A stretch of 55,259 bases of DNA from Frankia sp. AiPa1. Its GTDB lineage: Bacteria; Actinomycetota; Actinomycetes; Frankiales; Frankiaceae. Positions 26,909 through 35,340 of the stretch are shown piece after piece. Position numbers and translations under genes: made by a program. The stretch is taken from assembly GCF_023243075.1 (NCBI RefSeq), contig NZ_JALKFZ020000117.1, positions 1 through 55,259 of the forward strand, given 5' to 3'. The notes under the pieces were generated by a model, which worked only from the letters and a program-made list of their open reading frames with translations, searched no databases and was not told the DNA's origin. The stretch's first letter is position 1. Every line of letters begins with the position of its first letter.

Positions 26909-27385
26909 GTGCGCTCCTTCGAGCTGCGACCGACCACACGACAGCCGGTATCCGCATGCTAGCTCCGCCGAGGCATGTCCTCACGCATCGAACAGAAACC
27001 TACCCGCCGGCTCCGACCTCTTCGATGAGTCCGGACGACCGGCACAAGGACCGGCGCGACCAGCGGAGACGCTTAGGGCAACCGTGGCCGACCGGCCATG
27101 ATTCCGTCACGTCGTTCCGCCAAGAGCAGAACGACTCGTGCCGGACAGCGCCGGTGCCATCCCGCGTGCCGGGCCCCGTCGACGGCTGTACCGCCTGCCG
27201 TGGCCCGCGCCGTCGTCACTGACGGTAGTGCACGCCAGGATGCTGCACGGTATGATCCACATCATACTTGCAAGTATCTGTTATTGTATAGCTACATTCC
27301 GTAGTCAGGCTCGGGGGCTCCGAGTCCGACGCGGCTCCCGCACTACTTTACGTGCCTCGGCGCGAATGGGTGGACTGGCGTTGTC
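26909..27385. other. clpC upstream region with an AT-rich island
   Basis: No gene is supported. Bases 27245-27300 are strikingly AT-rich for this chromosome and contain a 14-bp perfect palindrome (annotated separately). Short plus-strand frames across it, such as one giving MIHIILASICYCIATF, have no ribosome site. Confidence 0.5.
27264..27277. promoter_or_regulatory. Perfect palindrome ATACTTGCAAGTAT
   Basis: A 14-bp palindrome in an AT-rich island between the FhuF-like gene and clpC, followed by TTATTGTATAGC. It has the form of a dimeric repressor operator, but the regulator and the controlled gene are not evident; clpC starts about 355 bases away. Confidence 0.5.
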
Positions 27386-28441
27386 TCATACCGCAAGGCC
27401 ACCGTCACCCTGAGTTTCAATCCAGGCCCGCATCCGGGTCTCCCGATCCGCGTCGGCGGTGAACGGGCAGGTGGTGCAGTACTCCGCGTCCAGCTGGTGG
27501 GCCAGGCAGCAGGACCCGCGACGCATACCGACGTAGCTGCGTCCGCGATGGACGAACTCCTGCCATCGCGGGCGGGCCAGCATGGTCGGGGCCGCCCGCG
27601 CGAAGAAGGCATCGGCCTCGTCCCGCCCCATCGCGGGATCCCCGGTCGCCCGTTCCGTGAGCAGGAACGCCCGGGCGCACTGCGCCGCCGCCGCCCCCCA
27701 CAGCGCGGGCCGGCCCAGCCGCACCATCCCCCGCAGATGCGCGAGGAACGGCTCGAGGTGAGCCAGGATCTCCTCGACCAGGGCGGCACGTAGCCGCTCG
27801 GGATCCGCGGCCACCCGGATCCCCGCCTCGCCGCGGTCCCCGCCACCGGGAACGTCCGCCGCGGCGCCGAAGCCGAGCGGGGCCCCGGGGCCGGACCCAG
27901 CCGCGGGGCCGGACCCGGCCACCGGGCCCGACGCGGCCGGGGGTCCGAGCGTGGCCAGGGGTCCGGATCCCGTCAGGGCAGCGCAGAGCAGGGGATCGGT
28001 GGGGAGCGCCGTGGCGACCGGGCGGTACAGCGCGGTCCGGTCAAACCAGCCGTTGTCCGGCACGCTCAGGGCCATCTGCTGGGGCGAGAGATCCGGCACT
28101 CGCCGCAGCAGAAGATAGGAGGCGATGGCGGGGCCGACGACGGCGGCCGCGTACCAGTTGGCGAGGTAGCTCGCGGCGACCTCCGCGCTCGCGCCCGGGT
28201 TGGCCCGCGCGACCCGGGACAGCGACTCGGCCACGCCGGTCTGAGTGTTCAGGCGGGCACAGCTCACCCACGTAGGCCCTACCGGAATGCCGAAGTGCAA
28301 CCCACGGGGTGCCAGCGACTCGGCAACGACGGAGGGAACGGGCCAGGGCGCGGTGCGGTCCGCGCTGCCGGGCCGGGTCGCGAGCGCGGCACCGGTGATC
28401 GGCTCCCGCGCGGGCGTCGACGGCGACGAGGGAACGAGCAT
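27386..28441 (-). CDS. FhuF-like ferric iron / siderophore reductase
   Basis: Protein of 351 residues. The C-terminus has RRGSCCLAHQLDAEYCTTCPF, the CC-x10-C-x2-C motif that binds the [2Fe-2S] cluster in FhuF-type ferric reductases. Members reduce ferric siderophores in the cytosol to release iron. A central Gly/Ala/Pro-rich insert (GSGPLATLGPPAAS...) of about 45 residues is low complexity and probably a disordered loop. The start ATG at 28441 lies six bases from an IdeR/DmdR-type iron box, so the gene should be repressed when iron is ample. No siderophore-uptake gene is adjacent. Confidence 0.83.
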   Translation of the reverse strand: MLVPSSPSTPAREPITGAALATRPGSADRTAPWPVPSVVAESLAPRGLHFGIPVGPTWVSCARLNTQTGVAESLSRVARANPGASAEVAASYLANWYAAAVVGPAIASYLLLRRVPDLSPQQMALSVPDNGWFDRTALYRPVATALPTDPLLCAALTGSGPLATLGPPAASGPVAGSGPAAGSGPGAPLGFGAAADVPGGGDRGEAGIRVAADPERLRAALVEEILAHLEPFLAHLRGMVRLGRPALWGAAAAQCARAFLLTERATGDPAMGRDEADAFFARAAPTMLARPRWQEFVHRGRSYVGMRRGSCCLAHQLDAEYCTTCPFTADADRETRMRAWIETQGDGGLAV

Positions 28442-28446
28442 GATGG

Positions 28447-28465
28447 TTAGGTAAGGCTAACTTCA
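28447..28465. promoter_or_regulatory. Iron box (IdeR/DmdR operator) at the FhuF-like gene
   Basis: TTAGGTAAGGCTAACTTCA matches 16 of 19 positions of the DtxR-family consensus TTAGGTTAGGCTAACCTAA. It sits directly upstream of the start codon, where the ribosome site would be, so the transcript may be leaderless or very short-leadered. Confidence 0.87.
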
Positions 28466-28602
28466 AGTCATTGTCAAACGGTCGGCGCCACAGGTGCCGC
28501 GCGCCGTTCGGGTTCGCTCCGACGCTCCGGCGCACGTTCCCCGCACGTCGCGGCCCTGCGCCTGTGCGGCGTGCTCCCGACGCGGCCAATGCGTGTGACG
28601 AA

Positions 28603-28629
28603 CATCATCCGCGGCCGCCGCGGATGATG
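28603..28629. terminator. Hairpin downstream of the SGNH hydrolase
   Basis: CATCATCCGCGG, loop CCG, then CCGCGGATGATG: a perfect 12-bp stem 83 bases after the SGNH stop. There is no T-tract. It separates the hydrolase from the iron-regulated gene. Confidence 0.75.
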
Positions 28630-28711
28630 CTGGTTACGCTACCCATTCGTAGTGATGCGCAAGGTACTTGATTTTCGCTGCGGGGGTGCCGCGCCGCGGC
28701 CGGAGTGTCGG

Positions 28712-29587
28712 TCAGCGGTCGTGGCTGTCCAGGTAGTGGTCGACGGCCTTCGCGATCGCCGCCTGGCCGTCGGCGTCGGGGTGGGCGCTGAGGTTGCGGC
28801 CGGGGGAGAAGAGGCTGATTGGTGCCACCCAGGAGTCCTTCGTGCACATCTCGTGCCCCCGCAGGGCGCGGTCGATCGAGACATATTCGACGTCGGCCTT
28901 GGCCGCCGACCGTCGAATGGCCTGGTTGAGCTGCCTGTTCAGGATGGTCAGCTGGTTACGCTCGGTGTTGCTGAGCCACTTACAGGTGTTCTTGCTCTGT
29001 CGGGCGGGGAATATGCTCGGATAACCGACGACAAGTATTCGAGCGCCCGGAGCCGCCGTCCTCATCGCGGTATAGCTCGCGACCAGACTGTCCGGAAGTT
29101 CCTTGTTGACGTAATCGCGCTCGCGTTTGTCGTTGCCGGTCCAGAAACATTTCCAGGTGTAACAACTGACGATGACCTGGCTGAACCCGGCATCGTTGCC
29201 ACCGATCGTGATGGTGACGATGTCCGGGGCGGGTGTGGCCTGCCGCAACTGGACGAGCTGAGGTTCCTCCCCGTGGAACGACGAGCTCAGCGCATCCGTG
29301 GTCGCGCCGGCGCAGGCGGCGAACAGGTCGATCGAGATCGAGCTGTCGATCGTGGTGAGCAGCCGTGGCCACGCCTGACTGCTGTGCCGGCAGCGGGCGT
29401 CGGCGGGGTCGAACGGCGGGGTGCCCTCGCCCGAGGAGTACGAGTCGCCCAGCGCGGCAAGGACGTGATGCGCGGGCGGCGCCGCGGCCAGCGCCGGATC
29501 GCCCCACCCGGACGACAGCGTCCCCGTGATGACGAGAATCACCAGCACAAGGGCGAGTCGAAGGGGCTGGGCGGGGTACGCCCGCAT
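28712..29587 (-). CDS. Secreted SGNH/GDSL hydrolase
   Basis: Esterase or lipase of about 291 residues. From ATG 29587 the N-terminus is a signal peptide (MRAYPAQPLRLALVLVILVI then an ALAAAP cleavage-like site). Block I is ALGDSYSSGEG with the catalytic Ser, block III is TIGGNDAG, and the C-terminal Asp-x-x-His appears as LSAHPDADG. Paired cysteines (C in DARCRHSS, FAACAGA, SCYTWKCFW, NTCKW, HEMCTK) fit disulfides of the exported actinomycete SGNH lipases. The upstream ATG 29680 would spoil the signal peptide. Substrate is unknown. Confidence 0.88.
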   Translation of the reverse strand: MRAYPAQPLRLALVLVILVITGTLSSGWGDPALAAAPPAHHVLAALGDSYSSGEGTPPFDPADARCRHSSQAWPRLLTTIDSSISIDLFAACAGATTDALSSSFHGEEPQLVQLRQATPAPDIVTITIGGNDAGFSQVIVSCYTWKCFWTGNDKRERDYVNKELPDSLVASYTAMRTAAPGARILVVGYPSIFPARQSKNTCKWLSNTERNQLTILNRQLNQAIRRSAAKADVEYVSIDRALRGHEMCTKDSWVAPISLFSPGRNLSAHPDADGQAAIAKAVDHYLDSHDR

Positions 29588-29865
29588 GAATGTGCGCCGA
29601 CCGAGTCGGCATGCGGCGCAGGCGGCCAGGTCTCGGTCCCGCATAGCTTCAGATAGTAACCGGCCGACCCGGCCGCGCACCCGCGGACCTTGGCGAAGTC
29701 CTTATTCTGACGCCTTGCGACGCCACCCGCCAGGGGGATATCTCGGCCGAATCCGGTCTGTACCCGCCCGGATCCGGCGGCTGACCTCTGGAACCGGCCG
29801 GCACCTCATGGGGTGCGCTTCAGAGGCGGTATCCGTGGGGCCCCGGCGGTTGGACGGCGCCGAAT

Positions 29866-30618
29866 TCAGGTGTTCTTCTCGAACACCAGCCGAAGGCCGA
29901 TCAGGGTCAGATGCGGCTCATGCCGGTCGAGGGTCTCGCTTTCCTTGAGCACCAGCGAGGCAAGACCGCCGGTGGCGATCGCCGTCGCATGGGTGCCGAG
30001 CTCGGTGCGGATCCGCCGCACCAGCCCGTCCACCTGGCCGGCGACGCCATAGATCATTCCTGACTGCAGTGCCTCGACGGTGCCCCGGCCGATGACCGAG
30101 CGTGGCGGGGTGAGCTCCACCTTGCGCAGTTGGGCGGCACGGGAGGCGAGCGCGTCCAGGGCGATCTCGATGCCGGGTGCGAGTGCCCCGCCGACGAACT
30201 CGCCGCGGGCGGAGACGACGTCCAGGTTCGTCGAGGTGCCGAAGTCGACCACGATCGCCGGACCGCCGTACAGGTGGTACGCGGCGAGCGTGTTCATGAT
30301 CCGGTCGGCGCCGGCCTCCTTCGGGTTGTCGATGAGAATGGGCACGCCCGTGCGGGTGCCGGGTTCGACGATGACGACCGGTGTGTCGCGGAATCTCCGC
30401 GCCACCATCCGGCGCAGCTCCCGCAGCGCGGCGGGCACGGTCGAGCAGATCGACACGCCGGTGATCCGGTAGTCGCCGAGCAGACCGCGGTAGAGCAGCA
30501 CCAGCTCGTCCGCGGTCGAGTGGGGATCGGTGCGGACCCGCCAGGAGTCGACGAGGGTCTCGTCGGCGAACACGCCGACGACCGTGTTGGTGTTGCCGAC
30601 GTCAATGGCGAGCAGCAT
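29866..30618 (-). CDS. coaX: Type III pantothenate kinase
   Basis: Phosphorylates pantothenate with ATP, the first step of CoA synthesis; 250 residues. ASKHA-fold motifs are present: MLLAIDVGNTNTVVGVF (phosphate 1), then DRIMNTLAAYHLYGG, VVDFGTSTNLDVV (phosphate 2) and GGALAPGIEIALDAL. Its ATG overlaps the nadC stop by one base (TGATG), so it is coupled to the NAD genes. It is the last gene of the panC-panD-nadB-nadC-coaX run and uses pantothenate supplied by PanC/PanD. Confidence 0.96.
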   Translation of the reverse strand: MLLAIDVGNTNTVVGVFADETLVDSWRVRTDPHSTADELVLLYRGLLGDYRITGVSICSTVPAALRELRRMVARRFRDTPVVIVEPGTRTGVPILIDNPKEAGADRIMNTLAAYHLYGGPAIVVDFGTSTNLDVVSARGEFVGGALAPGIEIALDALASRAAQLRKVELTPPRSVIGRGTVEALQSGMIYGVAGQVDGLVRRIRTELGTHATAIATGGLASLVLKESETLDRHEPHLTLIGLRLVFEKNT

Positions 30619-31745
30619 CAGGCCTCCTCCACGATCGAGCCCACGGCTGATCGGGCTGTGCTGGCGGGGCTGGCGGGGCCCGTGGGGTGGCCGGGGTCGA
30701 GATCCAGGCCAAGATCCAGAGCTGGCGCCGAATGGGTCAGCGCTCCGACCGCAAGATAGTCCACGCCGGTGGCCGCGACGTCCGCCGCCACCGCGAGGCT
30801 CAGGCCTCCGCTGGCCTCGAGCCGCACTCCGGCCGGCCGGGCGATCGCCACCGACGCGCGCAGCTCCCGCGCGTTCATGTTGTCGCACAGGATGAGATCG
30901 GCACCGGCCCCCACGGCTTCGGCGACCTGGTCGACAGTGTCGCACTCGACCTCGACCGGCAGCTGCGGGAACGCCGCCCGGACCGCGGCGAACGCGGCGG
31001 CCACCCCGCCGGCCGCGATCACGTGATTGTCCTTGATCAGTGCCGCGTCGGCCAGCGACATCCGGTGGTTGACTCCACCTCCGCAGCGCACCGCGTACTT
31101 CTCCAGCGCGCGCAGGCCGGGCAGCGTCTTGCGGGTGTCGCGGATGGCCGCGCTCGTGCCGGCGACGGCATCCACCCAGGTCCGGGTGAGAGTGGCGATG
31201 CCACTGAGATGGCACAGCAGGTTCAGTGCGGTCCGCTCGGCGGTGAGCAGTCCCCGCACCGGGCCGTTGACCCGAGCGACGGTCTGGCCTGGGGTGACCT
31301 GATCGCCGTCGGCGGCGACGAGGGTGACGGTCACCGTACGACCGAGCACCGTCTCGAACACGGCGGCGACGACCGGCAGCCCGGCCACGGTGCCGGCGGC
31401 TCGGCTCACCAGGGCGCCGTGGCCGACCAGCCCCACGTCGACGGTCGCGGCCGAGGTCGCGTCGACCGCGCCGGCCGGTTCCGCGCAACCGCCCGCCGGT
31501 GAACCGTCTGCTGTGAGTCCGTAGCCGTCGACCGCCGTCTCGGGTCTGCCCGCGTTGCCCGCGTCGCCGGCCCGGGTGGGCGTCCAGCCGGGGAGGTCTT
31601 CGGCGAGGGCGTGGCCGATGACGGCGAGGACCTGGTCGGGGTCCAGCCCGGCGACGGCGAGCCCGCTGCGGGTGGCCGGGGACAGCCGTCCGCCGATGCC
31701 ACTGTGGGCGGCCTGGCCGCCGTGGACGGCGAGCGGGCCGCTCAC
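30618..31745 (-). CDS. nadC: Nicotinate-nucleotide pyrophosphorylase (carboxylating)
   Basis: Converts quinolinate and PRPP to nicotinate mononucleotide, CO2 and pyrophosphate. It has 375 residues, about 80 more than usual because of a Gly/Ala-rich insert at ~55-95. Core motifs are ERTALNLLCHLSGIATLT, RDTRKTLPGLRALEKYAVRC, NHRMSLADAALIKDNH and the phosphate site EASGGL. GTG 31745 overlaps the nadB stop by four bases. It ends with a Pro/Ala-rich tail that runs into the coaX start. Confidence 0.95.
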   Translation of the reverse strand: MSGPLAVHGGQAAHSGIGGRLSPATRSGLAVAGLDPDQVLAVIGHALAEDLPGWTPTRAGDAGNAGRPETAVDGYGLTADGSPAGGCAEPAGAVDATSAATVDVGLVGHGALVSRAAGTVAGLPVVAAVFETVLGRTVTVTLVAADGDQVTPGQTVARVNGPVRGLLTAERTALNLLCHLSGIATLTRTWVDAVAGTSAAIRDTRKTLPGLRALEKYAVRCGGGVNHRMSLADAALIKDNHVIAAGGVAAAFAAVRAAFPQLPVEVECDTVDQVAEAVGAGADLILCDNMNARELRASVAIARPAGVRLEASGGLSLAVAADVAATGVDYLAVGALTHSAPALDLGLDLDPGHPTGPASPASTARSAVGSIVEEA

Positions 31746-33586
31746 GATGCTGGCCGGACGGTGTCGGCATCCCCGCGCACGGCTGGGCCCGCGACCCGGC
31801 CCGGGGCACCGCCCGCGTCCCTGCCTGCCTCGATGCGCGGGTCCACGATGGGCTCGACATCGACGACGAGCTCGCCCTCGGGGCTCAGGCGGGTGACCAC
31901 CCGGCCGAGCCAGTGAGCGTCGTCGCGCTCAGCGAAGTCCTCCCGCCAGTGGGAGCCGCGGGTCTCGGTGCGGGCGGTGGCGGCGGCCACCAGCGCCGTC
32001 GCGACGGTGCGCAGGTTGGTCATCTCCCAGGCGGGCGGGCCGGCGGTGACGGTTGCCCCACTGACCCGCAGGTCACCGAGGCCGGAGAGGACCTTCGCGG
32101 TGGCGTGCAGGCTCTCGGCGCTGCGCAGCACGCCGGCACCGTCGGTCATCGCCCGGGCAAGCTCGGCGCGCTCCGCCGGGTCGGTCAGCCCGCTGCCCCG
32201 CCGCACGACAGGGGCGGCCGGTACGGCATCGCGCAGCCGGCCGGGCCGACCCCCGCCCGCATCGGCATCGGCTCCGGCTCCGGCCTCCCCGGCAATGTGC
32301 GTAGCGATGCGCGCGGCGAAGACCAAGCCCTCGAGCAGACTGTTGGACGCGAGCCGGTTGGCACCGTGGACGCCAGTGCAGGCCACCTCCCCGCACGCGT
32401 ACAGCCCGGGGACGGTGGTACGACCCCACAGGTCGGTGCGGACCCCGCCGGAGGCGTAGTGGGCCGCCGGCGCCACCGGTATCGGCATGGTCACCGGGTC
32501 GATGCCGTATGAGCGGCACCGGGCGGTGATGGACGGGAACCGCTCCTCGATCATCCGTACACCGAGGCCGCGGGCATCGAGGTACAGGTGGTCGGCCCCC
32601 TGGGCGGCCATCACTCGCGACATCTGCTTGGCCACGACGTCGCGGGGCGCGAGGTCGGCCAGTGGGTGGGCGCCGGTCATCACCCGTTCTCCGGCGGCGT
32701 CCACCAGGATGGCGCCCTCGCCGCGCATCGCCTCGCTGACCAACGGCTGCTGCTCGCCGAACAGGGCTGTTGCGGCTGTGACGGCCCCGTCTCCGCCGGC
32801 GGCGGAGACGGGGGGTATCCACAGCGCCGTGGGATGGAACTGGACGAACTCCAGGTCGGCGACGACCGCGCCAGCACGCAACGCGAGCGCCACCCCGTCG
32901 CCGGTGGACACCCCGGGATTCGTCGTGGAGGCGAAGATCTGCCCCATCCCGCCGGTCGCGAGCACCACGCTCGGGGCGGTGACCGCGCCGACGCCGTCCC
33001 GGCTGCCCTCGCCGAGCACGTGCAGGGTGGCCCCGGCGGCCCGGCCGTCCGCATCCAACAGCAGATCGAGGACCAGGGCGTTCTCGATCACCTCGATGGA
33101 CGGGTCCGCTCGCACCGCCGCGATCAGCGCGCGTTCCACCTCGAGACCGGTGGCGTCCCCGCCGGCATGGATGATCCGGTTGCGCAGGTGGCCACCCTCC
33201 CGGGTCAGGGCGAACGACCCGTCGGCGGCCCGATCGAACCGGGCACCGAGCTCGGCGAGTTCCCGGACCCGGGCCGGCCCCTCGTCGACCAGGACCCGGG
33301 CCGCCTGCGCGTCGCACAACCCGACTCCGGCCACCAGGGTGTCGGCCAGGTGATCCGCGGGGGAGTCCTCGGCGGCCAGCGCCGCGGCGATCCCGCCCTG
33401 CGCCCAGCGGGTGGAGCCGGCGTCCAGATGAGCCTTGGTGACCAGCAGCACCCGGGCGGCGGGCAGCTCGCGGCGAGTGTGCAGCACCGCGGTGAGGCCG
33501 GCGATACCCGACCCGATGACGACGATGTCAGCGCTACGACTCCACCCCGGGCGGGGTGCGCCGAGCCGGCAGGGCAGCACGATCAC
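31742..33586 (-). CDS. nadB: L-aspartate oxidase
   Basis: FAD enzyme oxidising aspartate to iminoaspartate for quinolinate synthesis; 614 residues. The FAD site is [48 protein letters not shown] and the second flavin segment [22 protein letters not shown] are all present. The start is GTG 33586, overlapping the panD stop by four bases (GTGA), which excludes the long upstream extension of the frame. Its partner nadA is not in the window. A Gly/Asp/Ala repeat ([12 protein letters not shown]) lies in a surface-like insert. Confidence 0.95.
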   Translation of the reverse strand: MIVLPCRLGAPRPGWSRSADIVVIGSGIAGLTAVLHTRRELPAARVLLVTKAHLDAGSTRWAQGGIAAALAAEDSPADHLADTLVAGVGLCDAQAARVLVDEGPARVRELAELGARFDRAADGSFALTREGGHLRNRIIHAGGDATGLEVERALIAAVRADPSIEVIENALVLDLLLDADGRAAGATLHVLGEGSRDGVGAVTAPSVVLATGGMGQIFASTTNPGVSTGDGVALALRAGAVVADLEFVQFHPTALWIPPVSAAGGDGAVTAATALFGEQQPLVSEAMRGEGAILVDAAGERVMTGAHPLADLAPRDVVAKQMSRVMAAQGADHLYLDARGLGVRMIEERFPSITARCRSYGIDPVTMPIPVAPAAHYASGGVRTDLWGRTTVPGLYACGEVACTGVHGANRLASNSLLEGLVFAARIATHIAGEAGAGADADAGGGRPGRLRDAVPAAPVVRRGSGLTDPAERAELARAMTDGAGVLRSAESLHATAKVLSGLGDLRVSGATVTAGPPAWEMTNLRTVATALVAAATARTETRGSHWREDFAERDDAHWLGRVVTRLSPEGELVVDVEPIVDPRIEAGRDAGGAPGRVAGPAVRGDADTVRPAS

Positions 33587-34029
33587 CGGGAGGCCACGAC
33601 CGTCCGGCTCGCCGGAATGGAGAGGTCGCCGCGCAGGCTCGACGGGTCGCCGGGCAGTGCCTCGGCCGGATCGCCGCCGCGGCCGATGATCCGGTTCTCG
33701 GCGTCCACGAACAGCACCCGCGGGACGTAGCGCCGCGCCTCGGCGTCCTCCATGATCCCGTAGGCGATGATGATGACCAGGTCGCCGGGGTGGACGAGCC
33801 GGGCCGCCGCCCCGTTGATCCCGATCACACCGCTGCCCGCGGGTCCGGGGATGGTGTAGGTCTCCAGCCGGGCGCCGTTGTTGATGTCCACGATCGTCAC
33901 CTGCTCGCCGGGCAGCAGGTCCGCGGCCTCGAGCAGGTCCGAGTCGATGGTGACCGAGCCCACGTAGTTCAGGTCGGCCTGGGTCACGGTGGCCCGGTGG
34001 ATCTTGGCGGTGAGCATGGTGCGCAACAC
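33583..34029 (-). CDS. panD: Aspartate 1-decarboxylase proenzyme
   Basis: Pyruvoyl enzyme making beta-alanine from aspartate; 148 residues. The self-cleavage site is Gly24-Ser25 in [18 protein letters not shown] and [10 protein letters not shown] are also typical. GTG 34029 is two bases after the panC stop; an ATG five codons in ([11 protein letters not shown]) is the more usual family N-terminus and may be the true start. It sits between panC and nadB in one coupled run. Confidence 0.95.
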   Translation of the reverse strand: MLRTMLTAKIHRATVTQADLNYVGSVTIDSDLLEAADLLPGEQVTIVDINNGARLETYTIPGPAGSGVIGINGAAARLVHPGDLVIIIAYGIMEDAEARRYVPRVLFVDAENRIIGRGGDPAEALPGDPSSLRGDLSIPASRTVVASR

Positions 34030-34031
34030 GG

Positions 34032-35126
34032 TCAGGCCCCCTGACGGTCGACGGGGAGGACGGGTTCGGCTGGGAGAACAAGCAGCTGGGCGGGGATGCC
34101 CGGTTCGTCGGGCCAGGCGGCCTCGGCGGGAACTTCGGGCTCGGCGTTGGTGTCGGGCTCGGCGTTGGTGTCGGGCTCTGCCGGCCCGCCGGGCAGGACG
34201 AGCGAGACGTTGTCGATCAGCCGCGTGGTTCCCACCCGGGCCGCGACGAGCAGCAGGGCTGGTCCGGCGCTCACCGGGCCGAGATCGTCGGGGCTGGCGA
34301 GGGTGAGGTAGTCGACGTCGACGCGGGTTCCCGCACCGTCCAGCACGGCGTGCGCCGCGGCGAGCACCCGCTCGGGTCCGCCGCCGGCGGCGGCCGCGGT
34401 CTGGCCCGCACGCAGGGCTCGCGAGAGGACCAGCGCGTCCTGGCGCTGGTGGGGGGTGAGGTAGACGTTGCGGCTCGAGCGTGCCAGCCCGTCGGGCTCA
34501 CGAACGGTGTCCACCCCGACCACGGTGACGTCGAAGGCCAGGTCGGCGACCATCCGCCGGATGCAGACGAGCTGCTGGGCGTCCTTACGCCCGAAGAACG
34601 CCAGGTCCGGACGGACCAGGTGCAGCATGGTGGCGACGAGGGTGAGCATCCCGTCGAAGTGGCCGGGCCGCGACGCCCCTTCGAGGATCTCGCCGAGTGC
34701 TCCGGCGCTCAGCCGGACCAGCGGTGGCGTCCTGTGGATCACCCGCGGGGCGAACACCACGTCCACGCCCTCACGGGCGCAGATGCCGAGATCGGCCTCG
34801 AGGGTGCGCGGATACCGGTCCAGATCCTCACCGGCGCCGAACTGCAGGGGATTGACGTAGATCGTCACGACCACCTGGTCGGCCTGCGCTCGCGCGGCTC
34901 GCAGCAGGGCCGCGTGCCCCTCGTGCAGCGCCCCCATCGTCATGACGACCGCCCGGGTGGGCCGCCCGGCCGCTGTTCCGGGTGCCGCTGTTCCGGGCGC
35001 GGCTGGGACGGCGAGTGCGGCATGGAGCTCGGCCCGGCTCCGCGCGATCGTCGGACGACGCAGCCGCTGGTCACGGGCCTGATCGGGCGCATGGTGGACA
35101 GGCGCGTGGTGGACCACAGTGCTCAT
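34032..35126 (-). CDS. panC: Pantothenate synthetase
   Basis: Joins pantoate and beta-alanine with ATP to give pantothenate; 364 residues. Signature motifs: [51 protein letters not shown] and a KMSKS-like SSRNVYLT. The N-terminus has ~30 His/Arg-rich extra residues. The C-terminus has a tail with AEPDTN repeated, encoded by a short tandem repeat near 34144-34183. It leads the panC-panD-nadB-nadC-coaX run. Confidence 0.95.
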   Translation of the reverse strand: MSTVVHHAPVHHAPDQARDQRLRRPTIARSRAELHAALAVPAAPGTAAPGTAAGRPTRAVVMTMGALHEGHAALLRAARAQADQVVVTIYVNPLQFGAGEDLDRYPRTLEADLGICAREGVDVVFAPRVIHRTPPLVRLSAGALGEILEGASRPGHFDGMLTLVATMLHLVRPDLAFFGRKDAQQLVCIRRMVADLAFDVTVVGVDTVREPDGLARSSRNVYLTPHQRQDALVLSRALRAGQTAAAAGGGPERVLAAAHAVLDGAGTRVDVDYLTLASPDDLGPVSAGPALLLVAARVGTTRLIDNVSLVLPGGPAEPDTNAEPDTNAEPEVPAEAAWPDEPGIPAQLLVLPAEPVLPVDRQGA

Positions 35127-35255
35127 GGATCCGTTCCAGTCCTCGAGTGGGGTACCGGACGTCGAGCCACACTGTAACTCGGCTGCAACGCACCCGCGAC
35201 TGCTGTGACCAGCACGGTGGACCAGCTCTGCGCCATGGGCCCAGACGCGGAAACG

Positions 35256-35296
35256 CCGCCGGCCGGACGACGCTGAGGTCGGTCCGGCCGGCGGCC
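35256..35296. terminator. Hairpin between the MMPL gene and panC
   Basis: GCCGCCGGCCGGAC (35256-35269) pairs perfectly with GTCCGGCCGGCGGC (35283-35296) around a 13-base loop. It lies 45 bases downstream of the MMPL stop on the minus strand and isolates panC transcription. Confidence 0.8.
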
Positions 35297-35340
35297 TGGG
35301 TGGGCTGGGTTTCGGGCGAGGTGGGCCCCCGCGGACAGGC

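Noticed and set aside
27138..27413. Plus-strand ORF across the AT-rich island (LHGMIHIILASICYCIATF)
   Set aside because: No ribosome site, and the upstream part reads as GC-bias shadow; the hydrophobic run comes only from the AT-rich patch.
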